Of a stretch of DNA of 34,216 nt, positions 17,210 through 26,200 are shown piece after piece. The position numbers and the translations under genes were made by a program. Every line of letters begins with the position of its first letter. Within the stretch, counting starts at the first letter, position 1. This DNA is from Dokdonella sp. (GTDB lineage: Bacteria > Pseudomonadota > Gammaproteobacteria > Xanthomonadales > Rhodanobacteraceae): positions 1 through 34,216 of the forward strand of contig NZ_JAHCAP010000031.1 of assembly GCF_019634815.1 (NCBI RefSeq), given 5' to 3'. The notes below the pieces were generated by a model. That model saw only the letters and a list, made by a program, of their open reading frames with translations, did no database searches and had not been told where the DNA came from.

Positions 17210-17946
17210 GGCGCGATCCACACGAGGCTGGCGAAGCGGCCCGTTTCGCGATCTCGGCGAAACGAATAGAAGCGCGGATCTCTGAACGTATCGAAATTTC
17301 CGCCACTCACCCGCTCGACACCGCAGGCGAGAAGGCGCCGGCGCGAAAGCGCGGCGAGATCGCAGTGCCAATGGCCGGGGCGTGTCGGAACAAACGCAAA
17401 GCCGGCAGCGCCATCGTGCTCGACAAAGGCCGCGCGCACTTCCTCGCCGACTTCGTACGAGGCCGCGCCGATGCCCGGACCAATCCACACGAGCAAACGC
17501 TCAGGCGCTGCGCCCAACGCGAAAACCGCTGCTTCGAGCACGCCCGCCGCAAGACCGCGCCAGCCCGCATGTGCGACGCCGATTGCGCTGCCATCGTCGG
17601 CACAGAACAGAACAGGCAGGCAATCGGCGGAGAGCACCGCGAGGACGACACCCGCCCGATGGCTCACCGCGGCATCGGCCTTCGGCTCATCTTCGGCCAC
17701 GTCCGCATCGACATCGAGCACGCTGATGCCGTGCACCTGCTGCATCCAACGTGGCGCACCCGGCAATGCCAGTTTCCGCGCCAAACTCTCGCGATTGGCC
17801 GCGACCGCCTGCGGCTGATCACCGCAACGCGCGCCGAGATTGAAGGATGCGAACGGCCCGGCCGAGGCGCCCGCAATCGCGCGCGTGGTTACCGCCGCGC
17901 GAACCTGCGCGGGCGCTGGCCAATCCGGAACAAGGAATCCATCCAT
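17206..17946 (-). CDS. pgeF: Peptidoglycan editing factor PgeF / YfiH-type purine nucleoside phosphorylase
   Basis: The 246-residue cytoplasmic enzyme is of the YfiH/multicopper-oxidase-like ('laccase domain') family. Members act as purine nucleoside phosphorylase/adenosine deaminase, and E. coli PgeF prevents wrong residues entering peptidoglycan stems. The metal and catalytic triad is visible: His72 in 'MQQVHG', Cys109 in 'LSADCLPVLFC' and His126 in 'IGVAHAGWRGLAAGV'. Other signatures are 'SFNLGARCGDQPQAV' and 'WIGPGIGAASYEVGEEV'. ATG 17946 has AGGAA about 10 nt upstream. The order rluD, pgeF, clpB matches E. coli, but rluD is 1.45 kb away across the hairpin/repeat region, so pgeF probably has its own promoter in that region. 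Its stop overlaps the start of the DUF4166 gene. Confidence 0.95.
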   Translation of the reverse strand: MDGFLVPDWPAPAQVRAAVTTRAIAGASAGPFASFNLGARCGDQPQAVAANRESLARKLALPGAPRWMQQVHGISVLDVDADVAEDEPKADAAVSHRAGVVLAVLSADCLPVLFCADDGSAIGVAHAGWRGLAAGVLEAAVFALGAAPERLLVWIGPGIGAASYEVGEEVRAAFVEHDGAAGFAFVPTRPGHWHCDLAALSRRRLLACGVERVSGGNFDTFRDPRFYSFRRDRETGRFASLVWIAP

Positions 17947-17965
17947 CAGCGGCAATTCCTGACAG

Positions 17966-17985
17966 CAATGCTCTGCACAGCATTG
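17966..17985. repeat. Short inverted repeat in the pgeF leader
   Basis: CAATGCT (17966-17972) and AGCATTG (17979-17985) form a perfect 7-bp inverted repeat with a 6-bp centre, 19 bp upstream of the pgeF ATG. It could be an operator or an mRNA hairpin; nothing identifies a regulator. Confidence 0.45.
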
Positions 17986-18152
17986 AATCGCGCACCGCAC
18001 GCACACCGGTTGAAACGTTCAGTCACCTGCGGCTCCCTGAAGACATCACTGCCGGCTCTATGGTTGGGTATTGCCACGGCAGCGCGCAAGATGCAGGGCC
18101 GCGATCGGATCAAATGGCGCAGCCAACGCCTGGGCGCGCTGTTCTTGTTTTG

Positions 18153-18385
18153 GCGCGCAGGAGCGCGCTGCTTCCAATCCCCTTCAGCGGCGGCGGGCGA
18201 TGACCGAAAGGCCCGCAGGGTGCGCGCGATGGAGCGCGCGCATTGCGCCGTCGGCACAGGGAGGTGCTGTCGGCGCAACCGGCCATCGACTGCGGACCTT
18301 GCGCGCATGATGCGCGCAAGGCGGCGCTGCGAGGGGCGCCCTTCTCTTTGGTGTCTTTCTCTTGGGCGAGCAAGAGAAAGCCACC
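18153..18385. repeat. Multi-hairpin element, copy 1
   Basis: Five hairpins in a row. H0: 18153-18158/18163-18168, loop AGGA. HI: 18221-18228/18235-18242, loop ATGGAG. HII: 18243-18257/18264-18278, with one T-T mismatch, loop AGGGAG. HIII: 18297-18307/18311-18321, 3-nt loop. HIV: CTTTCTCTTG 18355-18364 with CAAGAGAAAG 18371-18380, loop GGCGAG, extended outward after one mismatch to 18350/18385. Copy 2 at 18757-18997 has the same hairpins in the same order and spacing. No coding frame through it is convincing. It lies between rluD and pgeF; which strand is transcribed is not known. The element class is not recognised, though hairpin-rich elements of this general look occur in Lysobacterales intergenic DNA, from memory. 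Confidence 0.85.
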
Positions 18386-18387
18386 GG

Positions 18388-18735
18388 CCCGCAGGGATGC
18401 GGGACGAACAGGCACGGACGCCAATCGGTTTTCGACAAGCCGAACAAAGCTAGGCAAACACATGGCCAAGGCGCACGCCGAGTCCCCGACCGCAGGGATG
18501 CGGGACGAACAGGCACGGACGCCAGTCGGTTTTCGACAAGCCGAACAAAGCTAGGCAAACACATGGCCAAGGCGCACGCCGAGTCCCCGACCGCAGGGAT
18601 GCGAGACGAACAGGCATGGACGCCAATCGGTTTTCGACAAGCCGAACAAGCCACGGCAAACACATGGCCAAGGCGCACGCCGAGTCCCCGACCGAAGGGA
18701 TGCGGGACGAACACGTACGAACGCCATCGACAGTC
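18388..18735. repeat. Direct tandem repeats, 101-bp period, after hairpin element 1
   Basis: Three full copies and a partial fourth, aligned on the core GCAGGGATGCGGGACGAACA at 18391, 18492 and 18593, with a degenerate start at 18694. The period is exactly 101 bp, so any reading frame shifts from copy to copy, which argues against a protein repeat. The core includes a small hairpin CCCGCA-GGGA-TGCGGG (18388-18403) with a GNRA-type loop on the plus strand. The copies are nearly identical, suggesting recent duplication or ongoing homogenisation. Confidence 0.9.
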
Positions 18736-18756
18736 GACCGACCAAATTTCGTGTGC

Positions 18757-18997
18757 GGGCAGGATGCCCACGCCTGCGCTTTTCAGCCCCTTTGGGCCGC
18801 GGCAGGCGCGCGAAGATCAGGCCCGCTGGGGCGGCGCGATGGATCGCGCCGAGTTTGCCGTGCGTGCACGGATGCACGGTCGGCAAACCCCGCAGCGCGT
18901 CTGCGCAGTCCCGCGCGCACGATGCGCGCGGGACCACGGCCGTGAGGGTGCCCTTCTCTTTGGTGACTTTCTCTTGGGCAAGCAAGAGAAAGCCACC
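18757..18997. repeat. Multi-hairpin element, copy 2
   Basis: Same architecture as copy 1, about 0.6 kb further right. H0: 18757-18761/18765-18769, loop GGA. HI: 18832-18839/18844-18851, with the ATGGAT sequence at the tip. HII: 18853-18868/18873-18888, loop CGGA, with an internal mismatch after the eighth pair. HIII: 18908-18919/18923-18934, 3-nt loop. HIV: CTTTCTCTTG 18967-18976 with CAAGAGAAAG 18983-18992, loop GGCAAG, extended to 18962/18997. Stems HI-HIII differ from copy 1 by paired changes. HIV and the flanking 'GGTGCCCTTCTCTTTGGTG' side are nearly unchanged. Confidence 0.85.
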
Positions 18998-18999
18998 GG

Positions 19000-19350
19000 C
19001 CCGCAGGGATGCGGGACGAACAGGCACGGACGCCAGTCGGTTCTCGCGCAGCCAAACACGACCAAGACAACGCAATCTTTCGGCGCAAGCCGAAATGCCA
19101 GAGCGCGCGGATGCGGGACGAACAGGCATGGACGCCAGTCGGTTTTCGCAAAAGCGAACACGACAAAGAAAAGGCAAAACTCAGGCGCAAGCCGAAACGC
19201 CCAATCGCAGGGATCCGGGACGAACCCATACGGACGTGAGTCGGTTCTCGCGCAACCGAACACGACCAGGGCAACCCAAAACCTCGGCGCAAGCCGAAAT
19301 TCCCAAGCGCAGGGATCCGGGACGACCCCATGCGGACGTGGGTCGGTCTT
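19000..19350. repeat. Direct tandem repeats, 102-bp period, after hairpin element 2
   Basis: Four diverged copies of the same core, aligned on the GAT of GGGATGCGGGACGAA at 19008, 19110, 19212 and 19314, an exact 102-bp period. The last two read GGGATCCGGGACGA. Between cores a short hairpin recurs, best seen as TTCGGC-GCAA-GCCGAA near 19079-19094 and again near 19285-19299, with a GNRA tetraloop on the plus strand. The 102-bp period keeps a 34-codon frame open on both strands, but the Arg/Ala/Pro-rich translations have no start signal or known domain. Confidence 0.85.
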
Positions 19351-19376
19351 CGTACACACGCACAAGGCACGACAAA

Positions 19377-19393
19377 GTCGGCGTTGAGCCGAC
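19377..19393 (-). terminator. Short hairpin downstream of rluD
   Basis: GTCGGC (19377-19382) and GCCGAC (19388-19393) form a 6-bp stem with a 5-nt loop, 8 nt beyond the rluD stop. On the minus strand it is followed by TTTGT, so it may be a weak intrinsic terminator that cuts rluD off from pgeF. Confidence 0.5.
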
Positions 19394-19401
19394 ACCCGCC
19401 C

Positions 19402-20367
19402 TCACGCGCCCTGTTCGCGCGTGTCCTCGCGCAGCGCGGCGAGCAAGCCCTGCATGTCTGCGGGGGGCGCCGCTTCGAAGCTGGCAAGCTTGCCCGTGCC
19501 GGGGTGTCGGAACTCGAGCTTCTCGGCATGCAGCGCCTGCCGCTTGAAGCCGCGCATCGCCGCGACCAGCGCCTCGCCCGCACCCTTGGGCAGCTTGAGC
19601 AGTCCGCCGTATTGCGAGTCGCCCAGCAAGGGATGGCGCACATGCGCCATGTGCACGCGGATCTGGTGGGTGCGGCCGGTTTCCAGCCGGCACTCGACCA
19701 GGGTCGTGCTGCGGAAACGTTCGCGCACGCGGTAATGGGTGACGGCGTCGCGGCCATCCTCTCGCACCGCCTGCTTGAGGCGATCACGCGGATGGCGGCC
19801 GAGCGGCGCATCGACGCGGCCACCGGCGACCATCGCGCCGTAGACGATCGCGAGATACTGGCGGTGCACGTCGCGCTCGCCGAGCTGTTCGACCAGACTG
19901 GTATGGGCACGCATCGACCGCGCCACGACCATCAGGCCCGAGGTGTCCTTGTCGAGGCGGTGGACGATGCCGCCGCGCGGGATCGCCGCGAGTGCGGGGT
20001 CGAAATGCAGCAGCGCATTCTGCAAGGTCCCCGCGGGATTGCCCGCGCCGGGATGGACGACCAGGCCTGCCGGCTTGTTGACGACGATGACATCGGCATC
20101 GGCATGCACGATGTCGAGATCGATCGCCTCGGCCTGGGCGCCGATCTCGCGCTCGATCAGCACCGTGATTTCGACTTGCTCGCCTCCGAGCACCGTCTGG
20201 CGCGGCGCCGCCACGGCGCCGTCGAGCCGCGCCGCGCCGGCCTTGATCCAGGCGGTCAGGCGCGAGCGCGAATAGTCGGGGAACAGCTCGGCCAGTGCCT
20301 GATCGAAACGGCGGCCGGCCAGTTCGGGCGGAATCGTCGCGTTCAGCATTGATTGGGTCGGGGTCAT
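19402..20367 (-). CDS. rluD: 23S rRNA pseudouridine synthase RluD
   Basis: Pseudouridine synthase for the helix-69 uridines of 23S rRNA (1911/1915/1917 in E. coli). The product is 321 residues from ATG 20367 (E. coli has 326). An N-terminal S4-like RNA-binding domain ('[19 protein letters not shown]', '[13 protein letters not shown]') precedes the RluA-type catalytic domain with '[16 protein letters not shown]' and '[18 protein letters not shown]'. From this start the catalytic Asp falls at 139, as in E. coli, which favours it over ATG 20349. Later signatures are '[20 protein letters not shown]' and '[11 protein letters not shown]'. It is divergent from bamD, the same arrangement as in E. coli, with about 160 bp between their starts for both promoters. 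Confidence 0.96.
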   Translation of the reverse strand: MTPTQSMLNATIPPELAGRRFDQALAELFPDYSRSRLTAWIKAGAARLDGAVAAPRQTVLGGEQVEITVLIEREIGAQAEAIDLDIVHADADVIVVNKPAGLVVHPGAGNPAGTLQNALLHFDPALAAIPRGGIVHRLDKDTSGLMVVARSMRAHTSLVEQLGERDVHRQYLAIVYGAMVAGGRVDAPLGRHPRDRLKQAVREDGRDAVTHYRVRERFRSTTLVECRLETGRTHQIRVHMAHVRHPLLGDSQYGGLLKLPKGAGEALVAAMRGFKRQALHAEKLEFRHPGTGKLASFEAAPPADMQGLLAALREDTREQGA

Positions 20368-20528
20368 GAACACGGTCCGTGCGCGACGACGCTTCCAGCG
20401 CCGGCAAAGTTTCGGGTTATCATCACGGTTTCGCGTGGCGCACCCGGGTGCGCCGCATCGGCATCGCGGCAATGGCCGCGCCCCGCCGGGCGATTCCTCC
20501 TCCCATCATCGCAGAGCACGCCATCCGC

Positions 20529-21368
20529 ATGCGAGTCCCGTCCCGATCCAAGTCTCTCCTGCGCCTCGCGCTCGTCGTCCTGCTGGCCCTGCTGGCCGGC
20601 TGCTCGATATTCAACCGCGGCGCCAGGAAGGGCGACCCGATGGACACCAAGTCCGTCGAGGAGCTGTATTCGCAAGGTGTCGAGGCGATCGACAAGCGCA
20701 ACTTCGACTGGGCCGCACGCACCTTCCAGCGCCTCATCTCGCGCTTCCCGTTCGGAGCCTACACCGAGCAGTCGCAGCTCAACCTGGCGTATGCGCAGTA
20801 CAAGAACAACAAGCCCGACGATGCCTATTCGACCATCAACCGCTTCATCAAGACCTATCCGACGCAGCGTCACGTCGATTACGCCTACTACCTGCGCGGC
20901 CTGATCAACTTCAACCGCTCGGCCGGCTTTTTCGAACGCTACATCGGTCAGGACATGACCAAGCGCGACCAGGCCAACCTGCGACAGTCCTTCGATGATT
21001 TCGGCGCCCTGCTCAGCCGCTACCCCAACAGCGTCTACGCCGCCGATTCGCGCCAGCGCATGATTTCATTGCGCAACACGATGGCGCAGTCCGACCTCAA
21101 CATCGCGCTGTACTACTTCAAGCGCCAGGCCTACGTCGCCTCGTCCAACCGCGCCAAGGACATCATCGAAGCCTTCCCGCAGACCCCGCAGGTCGGCGAT
21201 GCATTGGCGATCATGTACGAGAGCTATGCAAAGCTCGGCCAGCAGCAACTGGCCGACGATGCCCGGCGTGTGCTCGAGCTCAACTATCCCGAGCACCCGG
21301 CCCTGCATGGCAAGTGGCCGCACTACCGCTCGAACTGGTGGAAGCTGATCCCGCTGTCGAGCCGGTAA
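20529..21368 (+). CDS. bamD: Outer-membrane assembly lipoprotein BamD
   Basis: Essential lipoprotein of the BAM complex that inserts beta-barrels into the outer membrane. The 279-residue product has a signal peptide ending in the lipobox LLAGC, with lipidated Cys25. Five TPR-like units follow, with 'SVEELYSQGVEAIDKRNFDW', 'FQRLISRFPFGAYTEQSQLN', 'YAYYLRGLINFNRS', 'LLSRYPNSVYAADSRQRM' and 'ALYYFKRQAYVASSNRAKDI' typical of BamD/ComL. The gene is a little longer than E. coli BamD (245), partly through the C-terminal tail. ATG 20529 directly begins the positively charged signal peptide; the earlier in-frame ATG (20379) adds unrelated sequence. It is divergent from rluD and convergent with nadE, with 9 bp between stops. 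Confidence 0.96.
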   Translation: MRVPSRSKSLLRLALVVLLALLAGCSIFNRGARKGDPMDTKSVEELYSQGVEAIDKRNFDWAARTFQRLISRFPFGAYTEQSQLNLAYAQYKNNKPDDAYSTINRFIKTYPTQRHVDYAYYLRGLINFNRSAGFFERYIGQDMTKRDQANLRQSFDDFGALLSRYPNSVYAADSRQRMISLRNTMAQSDLNIALYYFKRQAYVASSNRAKDIIEAFPQTPQVGDALAIMYESYAKLGQQQLADDARRVLELNYPEHPALHGKWPHYRSNWWKLIPLSSR

Positions 21369-21377
21369 ATACGGAAC

Positions 21378-23009
21378 TCAGCGCCAGCCCGAGGTGATCG
21401 GGTAGCGACGCTCGCGACCGAATGCGCGGCGCGACACCTTCGGCCCCGGCGCGGCCTGCTGGCGCTTCCATTCGGAGATTCGCACCAGACGCAGCACGCG
21501 TTCGACAGTGACTGGGTCGAAGCCCGCGCGCACGATTTCGGCTGCGGATTGCTCAGCGTCGATGTGGCGGGCGAGGATCGCGTCGAGCACATCGTAAGGC
21601 GGCAGCGAGTCCTGATCGGTCTGGTTCTCGCGCAACTCCGCCGACGGCGCACGCTCGATCACCGCACGCGGAATGATCGGCGCCCCGGCGACTGCGTTGC
21701 GCCATTGGGCGAGCTCGTAAACCTCGGTCTTGTACAGGTCCTTGAGCGGCGCATAGCCACCGCACATGTCACCGTAGATCGTCGCGTAACCAACCGCGTA
21801 TTCGCTTTTGTTGCCGGTGGTGAGCAGCAGGCCACCAAACTTGTTGGACAGCGCCATCAGCAAGGCGCCGCGGCAGCGCGACTGCAGGTTTTCCTCGGTG
21901 ACATCGACGGCATGGCCGGCAAAGGCCGGCGCGAGCGCATCCAGAAAACCGCGAAACGGTGCCTCGATCGGCAAGGTGAGCAGTTCCACGCCGAGCGCCT
22001 GCGCCTGCTCGCTGGCGAGATCGTTGCTGAGACCCGAGGTGAAGCGTGAGGGCAGACGCACACCGCGCACCTTGTCCGCGCCCAGTGCATCGACCGCGAT
22101 CGCGAGCACGAGCGCCGAGTCGATGCCGCCCGAAAGGCCGATCCAGACGGTATCGAAACCGTTCTTGCGGCAATAGTCGCGGGTGCCGCGAACCAGGGCA
22201 CGCCAAGCGAGCGCAGCCGCGCCGGCATCGCTGTCGGTCGGCCACAGCAACTGCCGAAAACGGCGCTTGTCCGCATCGAAATCGGCAATCAGCCAATGGT
22301 CCTCGAAGGCGCGCGCGGCCTCGTGGATATGGCCGGCGCCATCGGCAAGCACCGAAGCACCATCGAATACCAATGCATCCTGACCACCAACGGTGTTGAG
22401 ATAGGCGATCGCGAGCCCGGTCTCGGCCACGCGCGCGGCGAGCAGGGCATCGCGCTGCTCCTGCTTGCCGCGCTCGAACGGTGAGGCATTGGGCACCAAC
22501 AGCAGTTGCGCGCCGGCACGTTCGATGCGCGCCGCCGGCTCGGCAAACCAGATGTCCTCGCAGATGACCACGCCGACCTGGATGCCGCCGACCTCGAACA
22601 CGCAGGGCTCGGCGTCGCGATCGACCTCGAAATAGCGGCGCTCGTCGAACACCGCATAGTTGGGCAACTCCCGCTTGCGGGAGGTGGTCGCGATCGCGCC
22701 ATCACGCAGCACGCTGGCTGAATTGAACACCACCGCGCCGTCGGCTTCGGGCCAGCCGACCACGGCGACGATGCCGTGCACAGCGGCCGCGATGCGCGTG
22801 ATCGCGGCGGCGCATTCGACAAGAAAATCCGGCCGCAGCAGCAGATCCTCGGGCGGATAGCCCGACAGCGCGAGTTCGGGAAACAGCACGAGATCGGCGT
22901 GGTGCAGGTCACGCGCCTGCGCGATCAAGGCGAGGATGCGCGCCTGGTTGCCCGCCAGGTCCCCGACCGGGAAATCGAACTGGGCAAGCGCGATACGCAA
23001 GGCAGACAT
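21378..23009 (-). CDS. nadE: Glutamine-dependent NAD+ synthetase
   Basis: Last step of NAD synthesis: amidation of nicotinate adenine dinucleotide with ATP, using ammonia from glutamine. The 543-residue two-domain enzyme has an N-terminal nitrilase-type glutaminase with the Glu45 ('LFPELALSGYPPEDLLL'), Lys112 ('RKRELPNYAVFDERRYF') and Cys150 ('VGVVICEDIWFAEP') triad. The C-terminal synthetase has the PP-loop 'GLSGGIDSALVLAIA', 'LLLTTGNKSEYAVGYATIYG' and 'DLYKTEVYELA'. ATG 23009 matches the family N terminus ('MSALRIALAQFDFPVGDLAG'). It is transcribed toward bamD; about 200 bp separate its start from the upstream giant gene, whose strong terminator (23105-23133) isolates it. Confidence 0.97.
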   Translation of the reverse strand: MSALRIALAQFDFPVGDLAGNQARILALIAQARDLHHADLVLFPELALSGYPPEDLLLRPDFLVECAAAITRIAAAVHGIVAVVGWPEADGAVVFNSASVLRDGAIATTSRKRELPNYAVFDERRYFEVDRDAEPCVFEVGGIQVGVVICEDIWFAEPAARIERAGAQLLLVPNASPFERGKQEQRDALLAARVAETGLAIAYLNTVGGQDALVFDGASVLADGAGHIHEAARAFEDHWLIADFDADKRRFRQLLWPTDSDAGAAALAWRALVRGTRDYCRKNGFDTVWIGLSGGIDSALVLAIAVDALGADKVRGVRLPSRFTSGLSNDLASEQAQALGVELLTLPIEAPFRGFLDALAPAFAGHAVDVTEENLQSRCRGALLMALSNKFGGLLLTTGNKSEYAVGYATIYGDMCGGYAPLKDLYKTEVYELAQWRNAVAGAPIIPRAVIERAPSAELRENQTDQDSLPPYDVLDAILARHIDAEQSAAEIVRAGFDPVTVERVLRLVRISEWKRQQAAPGPKVSRRAFGRERRYPITSGWR

Positions 23010-23104
23010 GCAGCGATCCGGGCGGGGTGATGAGCGCGGATGATAGCCGAGCGAGTGGATGCGGTCTGCCAATCGAAGCCGCCGCGGGATCGGGAATCCT
23101 CGGC

Positions 23105-23133
23105 AAAAAAGAGGCCGGGTTTCGCCCGGCCTC
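23105..23133 (-). terminator. Strong intrinsic terminator of the giant surface-protein gene
   Basis: Minus-strand hairpin with a perfect 9-bp stem, GAGGCCGGG paired with CCCGGCCTC (plus 23111-23119 with 23125-23133, loop 23120-23124), immediately followed by six T residues (plus AAAAAA 23105-23110). This is a textbook Rho-independent terminator 83 nt downstream of the stop at 23216. It is the best terminator in the window. Confidence 0.93.
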
Positions 23134-23215
23134 GACAAGAAACTGGTGTGACGCGTCTGTCTGCGGTCGGGGCAGGAGGCGGCTGGCGCCCACCCCCTGC
23201 CCGCTTTTCCGATCC

Positions 23216-26200
23216 TCACATCGGACCGGCGCCGTTGACCGCGATGCTGCCGCCGTGCGCGAGCTCCAGGTCGAGGTCGGCAGCTGCACCGACCAGAGCC
23301 AGGCGCGTGCCATCGAGCAGCAGCGCAAACTGCGTGCCTGCGACCACGCTCCACTCGGTCGTGACCTCACCAGCGTCGCCGCGTGCGATCAGGCGCAGGT
23401 ACGCGACCCCGTCGATGCGGATCGCTTCGACCGTGAAGCTGCGGTCGGAAGCCTGCGCAATCGACACCCGCTGCAGCGACGGAAGCTGCTGTGGCTCGAT
23501 CGCGAACATCAACGGCTGGTCGTCGCCCAGCGTACCGAGTGCGATCGGCTGCATGCCTTCGGGTCGCGGCGAGGAACCATCGCCGTACATCTCGAAGCCA
23601 TCGCGGAAGATCACGATTTCGGTCTGGTCGGTACGCACGATGGTGTTGCCACCATGCGTCACGCTGACCATGTTCTCGATCATTCCGTCGACGTCCTGGA
23701 CCACCGTCGCGCTCAGCAGATAGACCACGCTGCTTCCCGCGGGCAGGTCGATCATTTCGTCGAGATCGCCGCTGCCGCTGGCCGCGCAGGTCGCGCCATT
23801 GATCGCAATGCATTGCCACAGCGCGCCATTGGCGTCCATTTCGACCGGCAGCGCATCCTCGACATGGACGCCATCAAGGTTGGAGTTGCCGCCATTGCCG
23901 ATCATGATCGTCCAGGTGAGCACGCGACCGACCTGGGTGGCCACGCGACCATCGGTCACACTGACGGCCAAGCCGCTCGAATCGGCCGTGCTGGTGGCGC
24001 TGAACGTCACGTTGCCGCCGACGCCCGCCGCGGTCGCAGTGACCACGTCGGTGCCGGGCGCGGCATCGAGCGTCCAACCGCCGAGCGAGGCGAGGCCGTT
24101 CTGGTCCGTGCTCGGCGTGGCACCGCTGAGGCTGCCGTCGCCGGCGCCCGCAGCAAAGGTGATGGCAACGCCCGGCACCGGATTGCCGCCCGCATCCGTG
24201 ACCTTGACCGTGGGCAGCGGCCCGACCAGCGGCTGGCCTGCAGTGCCGCTGAACATCGCGCTGCCGACCACCGAGATCTGCGCCGGATCGCCATGCGTGA
24301 TCACCAGCGTGCCGCTGGCCGAACCCGTGTAATTGGGGTCGGTAACGACCGCGACGACGCTGTAAGACCCCACGTTCGCGGGTTCACCGGCATTGCCGTC
24401 ATAAGTGATGCTGGTGGCGAGGCTCGCCGGGTCGGTGGTCACGCCCACCGCATGGGTCGAGCCCCAGGTCTGCAGCAGGTCGGCGGCATTGAGCGTCACC
24501 GTGGCCGGCGCCTTGGCGATCACGAGCGTGCCGCTCGCGCTGCCGCTGTAGCCGGCCTGCGTGATCGTCGCGACGACGGTGTAGCTGCCGGCATTGGTCG
24601 GCGGCGTGGCACTGCCGTCATAGGTGACGCTGGTCGTCAGGCCAGCCGGATCGGTCACGACCGTGGCGGCATGGGGATTGCCATCATAGACCGCGGACAA
24701 ATCCGACAGCGTCACCGTTGCATTGGCCGCACCGATCACGATGAGACCGTTCACCGGCATGGCCGTGTAGTCGGTAACCCCCGCATCGAGCGCCGCGACG
24801 ACGTTGTAGCTGCCGGTGTCGGACGGTGCCGTTCCACTGCCGTTGTAGGTGATCACGGTCGTCGCCGGGAAACCGGCGACTTCGCCGGTCACGCTGGCAC
24901 TGGCTGCATGCGCGTTGCCGTCGTAGCTGAACGTGCCCAGGCCCGACAGCGCGATCGTCACCGCCTTGGGCGAAACCGTCAGCGTGGTGCTGCCACTGGC
25001 CGTGTAGTTCTGGCCATCGCAGCTCGCGGCGAGCGTGGTGCTGCCCGCATGCGTACGCGGATAGTCGCCCACCGGCGTGAGCGTGCAGCTCGTGCCGGTT
25101 TCCTGCGCGATCACCGCCGTGGTGTCATGCGGCAAGCCGTCGAAGCTGAAATTGGTCGCACCGAAGCTCACCGCACCGACAGCCTTGGCGATCACGAGGG
25201 TCGCCGTGGTCGTTCCGGTGAGGCTGTAGTTCGGATTCGACAGCGTCGCCGTCACCAGGTAGCTGCCCGCATTGATCGGCATCGCATCCGGCGCGTAGCC
25301 GAGGCTCACACCGGTCACGCCGGCCGGGACCGTCGCCACCGAAGCTGCCTTGGGCGTGCCGTCGTAAACGTGGGCAAGATCGCCGAAGACCAGACTCACG
25401 TCGGCCTGGGTGATCGTGACCGGCGCGGTCAGCGTCTCGCTGGTGTAGTTCGGATCGGTCACCGTGAGCGTGGCGGTCCAGTTGCCCGCGTTGATCGGCG
25501 CCGAACCGTTGCCGGTGTCGTAGCTCAAGGTGTAGGCGACTGCGTTCGGATTGGCCACCGTCGCCGCGTGGCTGGCGCCGTCATAGACGAAGCTGCCACC
25601 CGTGAGCGTGATGCCGGTGTTGCCTGCAGCCGCGGGAGTGACCGCGTAGCTCGCGGTGCCGCTGGCCGCGTAGTTGTCGCTGGTGCAGCTCGCGCTGACC
25701 GAGTAAACGCCGACCGCTGCATTCTGCGCCGGCACACCCGCAACCGCCGAGCAAGTCGAATTGGCATCGACCGGGCTGAGCGTCGCCGTGACCGCGTGGA
25801 CACTGCCATAGGCACCCGTCAACGGTGCAAAGCCCACCGTGCCCGTCGCCTTGTCGATCGTGAGGATCGCCGAGGCCGAGCCCACGTAGGGCGCATTGGC
25901 CGGATTGCCCGCGTCGATCGTGGCCACGACCACGTACGAACCCGCCTGCGTCGGCGCGGTGTTGTTGCCGTTGTAGGTGTAGACCAGGGTCAAACCCGAC
26001 GGCGACGTCGACGCGAGCGCGGCGTGCGCAGCGCCGTCGTACACGGCATGCAGCGAGTTCGGATCGAAGCTCACGCTGGCGGTGACCGGGCTGCGCGCCA
26101 CCACCTCGGTGAACATCTCCGCACTCGCATGCACATCACCCGACACCGCGCCCATTACTGCCGCGAGCGCGTGGAACACGCCCGTGCGGTGGTAGGTGAT

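Noticed and set aside
18388..19350. Possible CRISPR array
   Set aside because: Repeats recur every 101 or 102 bp with the in-between sequence also conserved. Spacers would be unique and about 30 bp, and no cas gene is present.
18362..19547. Overlapping open frames on both strands across the repeat arrays (34-codon repeat peptides)
   Set aside because: The 101-bp array shifts frame with each copy, no ribosome-binding site or domain is seen, and the Arg/Ala/Pro-rich translation is typical of structured high-GC DNA.
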